Assembly (NCBI GenBank): GCA_947302045.1
Contig: CAMYUQ010000005.1
Span: 1-54,397 of the forward strand
Reading direction: 5' to 3'
DNA length: 54,397 bases
DNA from: an uncultured Clostridia bacterium
Lineage (GTDB): Bacteria > Bacillota > Clostridia > Oscillospirales > CAG-272
The notes below the pieces were generated by a model that was not told the origin of the DNA, did not search any database, and saw nothing but the letters and a program-made list of their open reading frames with translations. This document shows, piece by piece, positions 20,228-31,600 of the stretch (position 1 is its first letter; each line of letters opens with the position of its first letter). The position numbers and the translations under genes were made by a program.

Positions 20228-23200
20228 ATGAAAAAACGAATTTTGGTATTGGGGATCGGCGGAACGGGCGCAGAAGCCCTGCATACAGTCATGCAAAAAG
20301 ACCCGACTTGTGCCCTGCCGATCGTTTTCGATCTCGACCGGATCGCACTGGAAAATATTCCGGTTTCCAATCAAATAGATCTTTCCTCTGTTGATATCAT
20401 GGGTGCCGTCATGGATCAGATCGGTTATCAGGATGCGGGGTGGGAATTTTTCGGTGAATACAGTGAAGCGAGCATGGATTACGCCGCTGTCAGTCGTTTA
20501 GACAGAGGTTCCGGCGGATGGCGTGCAAAAGCACTTCTGGCATTCTTTGCTTTTTGCAAAGATCCTGAAAAGAAAGCCCTCCTGGACGGCACCATTGACC
20601 GTCTCTTTGAAGACGCGGAGGAAGGAGACCGTTATGAGATCCTATCCGTCGCTTCTCTCGCCGGCGGCACCGGTTCCGGCCTTTTGATTCCGCTGACACT
20701 CTACGTCAAGCAATACATCCGGAAAAATCACGGCGTTTCTCCCTATACCGCCGCTCTTTTGACCTGTCCTGCCGTCCACACGAATCTGATGCCGGAAAAT
20801 CGCCGCTCCATCGCCGAAGCAAACGCTTATGCGACCATGCGGGAACTGAACGCAATCAATCTTGCCGCGCGGGGATATTTTCAAAAGGAAAATCTCGCTT
20901 CCCCCACCCGTTTCCGAATCGGAAGCGAAAAGGATCCCGCTGTGGGAATCTTGTTTGATTCTCACGACCCCCGTTTTGCCACTCCCGAAGCAGCACCTTT
21001 CAAAAAGGTTTATCTCTATGAAAAATCGAATGCTGAAAAGGCACTTCCTTTCCAGTTGGATATTTTTTCCAAAGTGTTGTTTGCTCTATGTCATGCAGAT
21101 TGGGATCACTCCGTCTGCAAACCCGAATCTGAATACTCCACCGTTTTTGCAGGCATTTCGGCATCTCAACTAGATGCCAATGCCGAAAAATTGGTTTCCT
21201 ATATTGTTTCAAAAAAACTTTTTGAAGCCGTTTCCCATGATTGGAACCCCTTGTCGGACGCAGTGGCGCGCAGACAGGGTAAAAACATGGAAAACGCTCG
21301 TATCTATGGATTACGCACGACCGGAAACGATGCAAATTTGATAGATCTTGTCTTTGAAACCGGAGCGGATCTCGTTTTTCAAATGGACGAGGCGCGCGCC
21401 GAAGAAGAGTTCCGCCGCGGGGAGGAGCTCAGTCGCCCGCCGCAGGAACCTTTTGCCAATCTCGTCAACGCCAAAGCACTGTTCGGCGATCTGCAACAGG
21501 CGGTCAATAACTTCGTTTCGGATGACGCGGCGCGTAAATTTACCGAATCTTTGGCGCAACCGCTTTATCCGCTTGATGAGAAGAAGCTCAAAGAACCGGC
21601 AAAGCGGGAATCAACCCTAAACGGCGCTCGCGCGCTTGCAGAAGAGTTGCGGAAGCTAAACGCAGTTAATTATCTGCCTCTTTCCGACGCTCAGCGAAAT
21701 TTGATTGCCGACTTTACAAAGGCAGCCGTTTCTTTTGAAGGTCATTTTCTGCGTCCCGATCTCGCATGGATCCGTCTTTGCAATTTCTGTAAATACGTTA
21801 GAAACTATGCGCACGAACTCACAGATCTGGAAGAAGGAAACGTTTTCACCGACGAAGCTTTATTTACGCTGCGATCTCCCTTCTTTTCGGCGGGCTCTCT
21901 TTACGGAAAACGCTCACCCGACCGTTTTCTGCGTCTGATCGAAGGACGCGATTCTTCCAAAAAGAAAAAGTTTTCCAGAACCGCGTGGAAAAGCGAAAGC
22001 ACCGTCCGCAAGGATGTCTCGGAAATTTTCACACGGATTCTGACCCGTCGTTGCCGCGACGTCGTTGCAAATATATCGGAAGCACTGGACCGTTTGGCTC
22101 TCTCCTATCAAAAACTGTTCCAAAGCAGCCGGCGGCATTGGTGTTCTCTGTTGCGGGAAGATACCGAACAGCTGTTGCGATATGCCGGAACCGCTACGCC
22201 CGGTCGGACGGATCTCTTTTCCGCAGGCGATTATGAACGCGCGTACACGGCTTTTTCGGATACCGATCCGGATCAGGAAGACTTTTGTAATCTTTCCGGC
22301 AAAATTTTCTATGAAGGTGCTCTGCAGGAAGCCGACAGCCGTGACGTATTGGAAAATCTGAAAGCTATGGTACGGGATCGGTATTTGACAAGCGATTCCT
22401 ATCGGGATTCCGTCAACCGCGATCTGTTTGATCTGCTGATTGAGAAAAACAAAAAAGCACGCGATTACTCCGACAAAATTTTTCAGCGTGTGTTCCGCCT
22501 TTCGGAATCCTGTTTGCGAGTTACCGTTCCGGAGACCTTGCATCGAACCGGATATGCGGTTCGCGCAAAATCGTCCGTTTTCCTCCCACCCGATGCAAAC
22601 AAAGCGCCTGAAGAGTTATATGCTCTCGGAATCCCCGAAAGCAGATTCCTCAAATCCGACCGTTTGGGTCGCTCTATCCTTGTAATATCCGAAACATCCG
22701 CTATTCAGCTTTCCTTTTTGAATCAATTTTCCGAAAAGCTACGGGATCTCAACTGTTATCATTCTTATCGAAAGTGTCTTTTGCAAATGCAGCAGTACGG
22801 CACGGCGATGCTGTATCCGCACGCGGTCGGTGCGTTGAAATACAGCGAGAGTCTGCCTTTTATTCACCCGGAAAAACAAGAGGAATACCGTCGGCGTATC
22901 GCACGGTCCCTGCTCTATCTGTTCGTATCCGGTTCCCTGTTCATCGAACCATATCAATCCGATGATCCCGTCTTCTGTATTCGGGAAGGAAACATTCCAC
23001 CGCGCCCTGTTACCGTTGAGAACGCAACGATTCCGGGCAACGATTGGGTCATGTTTCTTTGCTGGCTGCGCCGGCATCCCGCAAAGACGGAAGAATGGAG
23101 CCGAGCGTATGAGCAGGAACTCGATCGTGAGCTCAACCAACTTCCGGGCTATGGAATCGGCGATATGAGTTTTGCACCCCTGATGCGTGCGATCGACCAC

Positions 23201-23560
23201 TCCCGCATCATTGACCTCATGAAAAACAATCTGTTTGCAAAATCCACCTGTCAAATCCCGCAAGCGGAACAGGGACTTTACCGGTTTGCTTACGAATTGC
23301 ATTTGCAGGAAGAAGGCACGGGCGGATTCGGCGATGCGGAAGCGCTTCTTTTGGAAGGATGCCGCACGGTGAGTCGCTTTTGCTCACATCGCTTCCCGGA
23401 AAATAATTCGGAAGGGCCTACCGTGCTCTCCAAAATCGAAAATGACGAATTCCGGAACGCATTACCAATAAAAGATCCAAATACGGATGATATGCTGCTT
23501 TGGATGAAGAATTGTGATGGATTTCCTGCCGAATTTGGCATTGATCATCTTTGCCCTTGA
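20228..23560 (+). CDS. Tubulin/FtsZ-superfamily GTPase, long form 2 (divergent paralogue)
   Basis: 1110 aa from the ATG at 20228; a TTG at 20222 has better spacing to AAGGA (20210-20214) and may be the real start (1112 aa). Glycine loop ILVLGIGGTGAEAL near the N-terminus, FDLD, the phosphate loop LAGGTGSGLLIP near residue 142 and the block YATMRELNAINLAARGY mirror the upstream gene. Shared spacing of these blocks and NVGVLFDSNDP / AVGILFDSHDP shows common descent, but overall identity is low and the roughly 750-residue C-terminal part is different. No membrane segment is seen. Gene order suggests a heteromeric pair, as with bacterial tubulins BtubA/B, though these are a different subfamily. 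It is 114 bp after the first tubulin-like gene, with a palindrome between. Confidence 0.82.
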   Translation: MKKRILVLGIGGTGAEALHTVMQKDPTCALPIVFDLDRIALENIPVSNQIDLSSVDIMGAVMDQIGYQDAGWEFFGEYSEASMDYAAVSRLDRGSGGWRAKALLAFFAFCKDPEKKALLDGTIDRLFEDAEEGDRYEILSVASLAGGTGSGLLIPLTLYVKQYIRKNHGVSPYTAALLTCPAVHTNLMPENRRSIAEANAYATMRELNAINLAARGYFQKENLASPTRFRIGSEKDPAVGILFDSHDPRFATPEAAPFKKVYLYEKSNAEKALPFQLDIFSKVLFALCHADWDHSVCKPESEYSTVFAGISASQLDANAEKLVSYIVSKKLFEAVSHDWNPLSDAVARRQGKNMENARIYGLRTTGNDANLIDLVFETGADLVFQMDEARAEEEFRRGEELSRPPQEPFANLVNAKALFGDLQQAVNNFVSDDAARKFTESLAQPLYPLDEKKLKEPAKRESTLNGARALAEELRKLNAVNYLPLSDAQRNLIADFTKAAVSFEGHFLRPDLAWIRLCNFCKYVRNYAHELTDLEEGNVFTDEALFTLRSPFFSAGSLYGKRSPDRFLRLIEGRDSSKKKKFSRTAWKSESTVRKDVSEIFTRILTRRCRDVVANISEALDRLALSYQKLFQSSRRHWCSLLREDTEQLLRYAGTATPGRTDLFSAGDYERAYTAFSDTDPDQEDFCNLSGKIFYEGALQEADSRDVLENLKAMVRDRYLTSDSYRDSVNRDLFDLLIEKNKKARDYSDKIFQRVFRLSESCLRVTVPETLHRTGYAVRAKSSVFLPPDANKAPEELYALGIPESRFLKSDRLGRSILVISETSAIQLSFLNQFSEKLRDLNCYHSYRKCLLQMQQYGTAMLYPHAVGALKYSESLPFIHPEKQEEYRRRIARSLLYLFVSGSLFIEPYQSDDPVFCIREGNIPPRPVTVENATIPGNDWVMFLCWLRRHPAKTEEWSRAYEQELDRELNQLPGYGIGDMSFAPLMRAIDHSRIIDLMKNNLFAKSTCQIPQAEQGLYRFAYELHLQEEGTGGFGDAEALLLEGCRTVSRFCSHRFPENNSEGPTVLSKIENDEFRNALPIKDPNTDDMLLWMKNCDGFPAEFGIDHLCP

Positions 23561-23604
23561 CCAGTAGAACCTGCATTCTTTTGTGAAGAGAGAAAGGATA
23601 CGAT

Positions 23605-25659
23605 ATGCTGACATACGTCATTAACACATCCGGGAATAAAACACTTGACAGCAACCGATTGTTCGAACTCTCCGGATACAACCGGATCCGCTGGATGAGT
23701 TGCGAATTGAACAAGATCGAAGAATGCGCCGAGGAAATTTTCCAAAGCTGTCAGACCGTTTTCGTCGGAAATTTTCGCGTAGCGGTTCTGGTGGATCTTT
23801 TTGAATTCGACAAGATCCGCACTTCATACAGCAACGACGGATATAAGGAAGTTAACGGGGTAGATCTTTCTCTGTACCTGCCTTTCATTGAGGCCTATCT
23901 CTCGGACCATGTGTTCGGCTATCTCGAACGCAAAAACATCAACGTTTCCGAGTGTTCCGTTATTTATATCCACGGCGATCGGTACGATGACTATCTGCAA
24001 ATTTACAACAAGGAATACCAGGTGTACAGCATTCTCTCCGGAGATGAGAAAACCGTTGAAGAAATACCGGAAAAGAAGATGACTGCGCGCCTCGCCGTTG
24101 ACAACGATCTGCGCCACAGTCTCAATGAGCCGGAAGATACAAAGCCGCTCGATATCCGGGAACAACTGAAAATGGGTCTGGATGTGCAGGAATTGCGTTA
24201 TCCGCTGGAACCTTATACCGCATTCAACCTTTATTGTACTCCGACCGTTTCTTTGGCATTCCACCTGGATGACTATCCGTACGGCTACTCAAACGCCATT
24301 GATTTTGATGAATTTTACCGTGCATTTCTTGTTCGTTCCGAAGCCCCTTCCCACCTCCGTCGCTACCATTTCGTTGCGGAACACACCAGTAGTATCGCAG
24401 GCATTGCTTTCGATATGCTCGTTCTTTCTCTGTTCCTGATCAGCACGTATGAACGCGAAGATGTGATTGAAACCGAAGGGGTCATCTCGACCGACAAGAT
24501 CTCTCCGGATGCTCTCAGAGAAATTTTGGAACGCTCCTGGCGGAAGATCCGCGCCGCACGCCAAATTGCAAAGGGAAACGATTCTTCTTACTACGTCTTG
24601 AATCAATTTTTAGGCGCCGAGAGAAAAGAAGATTTTCAGAACTCTACCACGGTGGAAAGCGAGCGCATCAAAGCAATCGCGCAAAAGCCCGGAAAAAAGA
24701 TGAGCTTCGATCGTCAATTCGCCGAGGTTATGAGTTATTGTACCCATGAAAAAGGAAATTTCACAGGTCGGGATCGGGAAGAATTCAATGCGATTATGAC
24801 CGACTATCTCAAAAAGCGGGATGATACCTGTGAAAAAGAGGTTCAGGATGACATTGAGCTGATCCGAATGTCGGGCGTTTATGAAATGACCGATCAGTTT
24901 CCTTCCAAAGAGGAATATGAGTATCTAAAAAATAAAAAGCAAGACGAAATTTCCAAGATCTTCAAAAACGCGCTGAACGCAGAATATTTGAACGTGGATT
25001 ATTCCGAAGAACAGAAGCGTGCCAAAAAGCTTCGCCAAAAATACGACGCCGTTCGTGCCTGTCTTTACAAAAATATTATCGGCGACGTCCTGTTCCTGCT
25101 TCTCACGGTCGCTACCATGCTGCTTCCGTACGGGCTTTTGCAAATCCGGAAAATTTCGATCTCCAACTATATGCTCTATGTCCTGACCGGGAGCGTATTT
25201 GCCGGATTATTCGTGCTTTCCCTGTTATTGCGAACGCTTCCCCTGTTGCACAAATTGAAAAAGCTCAAAGGCGAGCTGAATGATATTCATATCAACTGTA
25301 TTGCCAAGCACCGGTATGCGTTTTCGGCGATCAAACATCGCTATCAAGTCGATCTGATCCGCATCGAAGAAGCGAGATACGAATTGCGCCAACTCAGGTA
25401 TTTTTACGATGAAAACGTCCAAAAAGACCGGAATATCCGCGCACATCGGGAATTGCTGGAAGAAGTGGAAGACCGCGTCAGCGGTATTCTCATCAATCTC
25501 GGCGTCATTCCCGTGAAGAAGGAGGCGGAAAACGTGGATGGAGAATTCAACGTCAACAAATCCTTCCGTTCGGCGGAAAACCGCGTCTACCGAGTCTTTT
25601 CACTGGAAGCAATCGAATCTATGTTCCCAACCGTTAACAGAGAGGAGAATCAAAGGTGA
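23605..25659 (+). CDS. 684-aa membrane-hairpin protein of the tubulin operon, unknown family
   Basis: I do not recognise a family. The N-terminal about 180 residues alternate beta strands and helices (MLTYVINTSGNKTLDS, TVFVGNFRVAVLVDLFEF, CSVIYIHGDRYDDYLQIY), suggesting an alpha/beta or VWA-like core without an obvious metal site. A mostly helical, charged middle follows, then two membrane helices at about 492-512 (GDVLFLLLTVATMLLPYGLL) and 520-542 (YMLYVLTGSVFAGLFVLSLLL), and a helical, probably coiled-coil C-terminal part. There is no signal peptide, so both ends are likely cytosolic. ATG follows AAAGG. The stop overlaps the next gene's GTG (GTGA), the tightest coupling in the operon, which suggests the two products act together. 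It may tether the tubulin-like polymer to the membrane; this is inference. Confidence 0.75.
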   Translation: MLTYVINTSGNKTLDSNRLFELSGYNRIRWMSCELNKIEECAEEIFQSCQTVFVGNFRVAVLVDLFEFDKIRTSYSNDGYKEVNGVDLSLYLPFIEAYLSDHVFGYLERKNINVSECSVIYIHGDRYDDYLQIYNKEYQVYSILSGDEKTVEEIPEKKMTARLAVDNDLRHSLNEPEDTKPLDIREQLKMGLDVQELRYPLEPYTAFNLYCTPTVSLAFHLDDYPYGYSNAIDFDEFYRAFLVRSEAPSHLRRYHFVAEHTSSIAGIAFDMLVLSLFLISTYEREDVIETEGVISTDKISPDALREILERSWRKIRAARQIAKGNDSSYYVLNQFLGAERKEDFQNSTTVESERIKAIAQKPGKKMSFDRQFAEVMSYCTHEKGNFTGRDREEFNAIMTDYLKKRDDTCEKEVQDDIELIRMSGVYEMTDQFPSKEEYEYLKNKKQDEISKIFKNALNAEYLNVDYSEEQKRAKKLRQKYDAVRACLYKNIIGDVLFLLLTVATMLLPYGLLQIRKISISNYMLYVLTGSVFAGLFVLSLLLRTLPLLHKLKKLKGELNDIHINCIAKHRYAFSAIKHRYQVDLIRIEEARYELRQLRYFYDENVQKDRNIRAHRELLEEVEDRVSGILINLGVIPVKKEAENVDGEFNVNKSFRSAENRVYRVFSLEAIESMFPTVNREENQR

Positions 25660-28600
25660 TCATTGCGCTGAAAATTATCATCATGCTGGCAGTTCTGCTT
25701 CTGCTGGCATATCCGATGTTGCCTTTCAAGTCAAAAGCCAACAAGTTTCTGAACATCTACGGTTCTCGCTACGAATACCCGCATAACAAGAAAAATATCT
25801 TCTTTGTTTTGCTGGCGGTCGTAGAGTTTGTTGTCCTGACTGTTCTTGCCCGTTTTTTGAACTGGATCTCAACCTCTGTAAAGTCCATTCCCTTCCTCGG
25901 AACGCTCATCGCAAAAATCGATTTTCCTTCTCAATTCGACTTCATTTTATTTGCCATACGGCTTGTTGTCATCAACGCAATCATTATCTATGCGTTCATG
26001 ATTCTGAAAAAACTGCTCAAATTCTGGTTCACCGACCGGATATTCGGTTTTTCCGCCGAGCGAAAGAAAAATCGCCGCGCTATGAAAGAAGCCAAGAGGG
26101 AAGCAAAAAGAAAGAAGAAAGAACAGCGTAAAGCGGCAAAAGAAAGCAAAAAGAAGAAAAAAGCGGGATCGAATGACGACCCCGAAAAGAAAGAAGAACC
26201 CGAAAAGTCTTCCGACAAAAAGAAAAAAGAGCGCATCGGAGAATTTCTTGACAAAGACGACGATGCAAAAGACGACTCGGAAGGAAAAACCGACGACTCC
26301 TCCAAATCTTCCGATGAAACGCAGAAAAAGGGCGAGCACTCCTGGCTCTATCGCACCATTGTCGGCCTGTTCTTCCAATCTCCCGAATACCTGAAAGCAC
26401 GTCCGTGGCTCGTGCGTGCAGAGATCGTTTTACAGTATTTTATTTACCTGACTGAAGCGTTATATCTGATCTTTATCCTGACATCCCTCACCGCAGTGTT
26501 TTTCCCGCTGCCGAGCTTCTTCTATACGTTGCTCCTGAGCGGATTCAGAATTGCTGACTGGTATCTCTATCCGTTTATTTCCATCATTTTCCTGCAAGAA
26601 ATTTGTTATACACTGCACACCGTGATCAAACCCGGAACCGAAGACGAGGAATCCTCTGCGGAAAAGCAGAGCGAGAAAAAGACCGACGCTAAGCTCCGTG
26701 CGCTACAAAAACTGCTGAAAAAGCGGTTCGACAAAGATCACTGTCTGCGGTATTATCCCGACGTCGGATGCGAGGAAGAACCTCCGTACGTTTGCACCAG
26801 CAAAGAATATTCGAGTGCGCTTGATTTTATCTCGCGCTATATGCAAAAAACATCCGGCAGAACAGTTCAAAGCTACATCAAAATACTGGATACGCTCTTT
26901 GCCGATGAACACGTGTACGTTGGCGTTCCCTTCCATTCAGAGTTTGGCGAATATGTGCTGGCGTATACCTATACGCGGCTTTTGTCCGGATCTCGCGTCA
27001 TCTTTATTACCAGCAACGAAACCGACGCCGAATGCCTTAAAAAGTTTGTTCGAGACAGACTGACAGCCATCACCGGCAGCAACGACGAATGCACCTGGCG
27101 TGTTTATACTGCCGATGAGCGTTTGGATCAGGCAGACGTATTTATCGCCACGCCGAAAGATTTCAAAGATGACAACGTCGTAGAGCACTATCCGGGATTC
27201 TTTGAGGAAGTCTGCAACGCGATCTTTATCAATGTGGACAATGTGATCGCGCAGGAAAGCTATCTGTGCTGCGTCATGGCAAGTCGCCTGATGAAGAGCT
27301 CCGGAAATCGGGTCCGCTATCTCTTTATCTCGGATTATCAGCTGTATGGATTCGCTTCGGCGACCCTCCCCAGATTTTTCGGGATTGAAAAAGTACTGAA
27401 CATGAGCCACGCGACTCAAAGTGAAAGTGTCTCTTATACGCTTTGGAATCGCGAGAGCATCGGCGGACGCATTTACAACAAGGGCGGACATAAGTTGGTA
27501 AATCTGGAAAGCATCATCGCCGAACTGGCTTATCAGCACGGCGTTGACGGTATTCGGGTTCTTACCCCGTCGGTGATCGAGCACGCTGAAAAGAAGATCC
27601 TGCAAGCGCACCACGTGGAAATCAATGATCTTTACAAACAGATTCCCGAAGTAAACTACATGATCTACGCGGACGAATATTTCAACCTCGCCGCTTCCCT
27701 TTTCGCCTGCACGCGCTTCCGCGGACACAAGAAGTCCATCGCTCATATCATCAGCAGACCTTATATGCTGCGTGACTTCTTCATCTCCAAGGCGTCCCAC
27801 GAAGATTATATCAATCGTGCATCCTTTATCCAGCCGCGCATGATTGAACACGCAAATCAGCAAAAGCTCAGTCTGTTGCGCATTTTCTGCGATCTGACGA
27901 CCGACGGCGGTTTGGATTTGGATGTATTCCGCAACCGGATGCAGGACGTCATTCAACTGGCAAAGAAGCGGAATGATGACCCGCCCTGCGAGTTCTGCGC
28001 CTCCCTCTTGCAGCAGAGAACCGGTTCTCTCAGCACGGAACAACTGGCAGCCTACCTGATCGCCGGCCTTTGTGACGGTGAAAAAGTGCCCGTAAACAAG
28101 AGCGAAGGTCTCAAAGCGAAAGACTATTACCTCATCACAAATTCCAGCGAACGGATGGATTCTTTCACGCGTACGAGAACGATTTCCTTCAAGCGCACCA
28201 AAGACGTTCTGGATCGTGTATTTGCCTGCAATACTCGCGTGGAACTGCGGCTGAACGATGAAATTATCGGAATTCTTCCGTTCACCTTCCCCAAACGAGT
28301 TCCGCTGGAATACATGGTTGGAATGAGCATTGTCTACCGGAACACCGAATATGAGATTGAGCAAATCTCTTACGGCGAAGACAACGCCCAGGATTCCTCC
28401 GACGGAAATGAAAACTGCACGATCTTTTTGCGCAGTGAAAATATCACTTTCAAAAACTGTCTGGATACCGTTTTCTTGCGCCGGTATGAGATCGAATCCG
28501 CCGAGCCGTTCGGTATTCCCGGCGTTCGCCAGAATTCCACCGCAAACCTTTCGGAAATCAAAGTTCAGCGGTTGAAAATGAATTTCACCGGAAAGACGTA

Positions 28601-31600
28601 CGGCTTTTACAGCTTGATGTCCGATCGGCAGACTCTTGATTTCTATAAAGGTGTTGAGGGCAACAGCAACCTGGATCCGAAATTGGTTGAAGAAAATGCA
28701 AGATCCCTGACCAATTATCGCGGAAAAGCGTTGCTCCTGACCCTGACCTCGCTCAAAGATTGCACCGATGGAATGCGGCTCCTCTTAGCAGCGGTATTCA
28801 ACGAATTCATTCGTACCACTTTCCCGAACGCTTACCGTTGTATATCGGTTTGCCCGATTCTCGCAGAACCCATTCCTTACAACGATACCGAAAAGCCCGC
28901 CACTCCGGAAGAGCAGATTCGTGCACTGTATCCGTATCTCTGCAACCCCGTTGATCCGTTCATTGAAACAGATGCAAAACGGGTTCAACTGCTTATTATC
29001 AACGATTGTACGGAAGACGTCGGCATTCTGGATTGGTTCTTTGATCCGGTTGCGCGCTATATGCAGGAATGGTTGGTTTACATTCAATCCTACCTCCACT
29101 GGCTCGCCGCCTTCCCTGAAAAGAAGCACTATATCTATTTCGGCGGAGAAAAGTTGCCGGAATGCTACGATCTGGAGGGTTGCCTGACTCTTTTGGAAGG
29201 TCTCAATCAGATTTTCAGCGATGAAGGAAAGCAGGATTACGACACTGCCAACGATGATCCCGTTGAAGAGAAAGAAAAGCTTTGCTCTTTCTGTCATCAC
29301 CACATGGAAAGCGGACGCTTTGAAACCTTCAATAAAAACCGCTATATCTGTGCCGACTGCTATGACGTTGTTTCCGAGGTATCTGAAGCCGAAACGATCA
29401 TGGAAGACGTGCTCAAATACCTCAACGAAAAGTACAACGGTATTGTTGCTCACGGTGAACAAATCGTTCTGGACGATCCGTACGATTTACAGGCGGATCA
29501 GGTTTTAAGTGAATATTACTACTGGGTCGATTCCGAAAACAGAGTTCTTCATCTCGAAACCGATTCTCCGATCAACAATGCCACCGTTTCCATTCTGCGC
29601 GGGCTCATCTCTTTCTGGCAGCATGACAACAATTTGCAAATTTCTGCCGCTCCGGGGCAACTCTATTATGAAGAGTTGAAATACCTGCGCGGGATCGGCG
29701 AAGAGGAAAGTGCCGACTGGATTTACAAGAATCTGCCTGACGATCTGCGTGCTTCTGTTGATTCCATCGCCAATTTCATTGAAAAAGGCGTTTTGGAAAT
29801 CAACGGCATGGTTGTGGAAGAAAACGATGAAACTCCGGAAGAGCTTCGCACCAGCTTCCTCTTCCTGCGTAAGATCGCTGAAATTCTCGATAAAGTGGAA
29901 AACGACACCGATGATGACAGCGGAGACGACGCAGACGAGAAATATTCGGATAAACTCTATGATCCCGATAAAACGCCCAGATTCTGGAAACGGTATCTGC
30001 GTGGAGAACACGCCGATGGCACCGAAGAAGAACGACCGGAGGGCGACGATCCGGACGGCGGTGATGACCCAGATGGTGGCGATAGTCTGGATGGCGATGA
30101 CAATTTGGACGTGAAAGATCCTTTTGAGGAAAGCCCTGACAAGGAGGACGGTTTTGAGATGACGGATAATATTTCTCCCAATCAGGCATACGATTTTCAT
30201 TGTTCAACCATATTTTACGCGAATGCTCCCTTAAACGAAGACTCTGAAAAAGATCCGGAAGAAGATCCTTTGGAAAAAGATCCTTTGGATGAAAATCCTT
30301 TGGATGAAGAACCTCTGGATGAAGAACCTCTGGATGAAGAACCTTCCGAAGAGGAGACCGCAGAGAAAGATCCTGCCAAAGAGAAACCCGTTGAAGAAAA
30401 ACCCCTGAATGAAGAACCTGTTGGGGGAAATGAATCGCCAAAAGATAAAAAGAAGCGGGAAAAGCAGGAAAAGCAAGCGGAAAAAGAGAGGAAAAAAAGA
30501 GAGGAACGCGAAAGAAAAGAGCAGGAAAAGAGAGAAAAAAAGGAAAAGAAAGGGAAGAAAGATAAGGCAACCGATAAAAAGTTGTCAGAGAGAGCGCGCC
30601 GCAAAGAAGGAAAGAAACGGGAAAAGAAAGAGCGCGAGGAAGAAGCGAAAAATCCAAAGATCCGGCTCTACAATGAGCTTGTACGCCACGTAAAAACTTA
30701 TAGCGAGGAACCGATCGAATACGATTCTTCTTTGAATGACGCAGAGCTGGATAGAATCTGTGCATACGTGATGTGCGATTATCCCGAGTTTTTCTGGCTC
30801 TCCGGTGCGAGATGGGACGGTACGCACTTCAGCCCGTCTTTCCGTTGCAAGAACATAAACGGAAAGCTGGACCTCAAACAAGTCAAAAGAAAATGCAAGG
30901 AAATCAAGCTGGGAGCCAAGCATTTTACCAGAGGGATTTCCCGCCGCACACCGCCCTACAAAGCATTTCTTACGATTTATCGCCGACTCATTCTGACATT
31001 GGACTACGACAGCGTCAATCTGGCAACCAACGTCAGTGCGCGAATGGATCAGGATGATATTCTGCGTTCTCTTCACAGCGCGCTTGTCTCCCATAAGGTT
31101 GTCTGCGCGGGTTATGCGGTTGCCATGCAATATCTGATGCACTGCATCGGTCTTCCCTGCGCCTACGTCATCAGTGAAAGTCGGAGTGACGGAAGCTGCC
31201 ACGCCTTCAACATTGTGAAGATCGGCAAATTCTGTTACTATGTTGACCCCACCTGGGGCGACTCTTCCAACGTACTCCATAACAGAGACAAGGACGTTAT
31301 CCACTACGGGTATTGTTGCGTTCCATACCGTGAATTTATCCGCGCCGGCAAAGATGAGGTGCTTTTCCATGTGCCGAATAAAAGACTTTATCCGACGCTT
31401 GAAGAACTAAAATCCACCGCGCATGAATACCATCGGTATTTCAAGTACTTCATGAACCGGATGGACGAACAGGAACTTGTGCGCATCATTGCGGAGCAAA
31501 CTTTGCGCTACGACAAAAAGGAAATGGGGAAATTCATACTTTCCATCCGTTTTGCCGATGAAGCTCTCGCAAAATGTGCGGGACAGCGAATGTTAAGCCA

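Noticed and set aside
16223..23560. Annotation of either tubulin-like gene as cell-division FtsZ
   Set aside because: Length, the lack of the FtsZ C-terminal peptide and absence of division-cluster neighbours argue for the Tubulin_2-like group.
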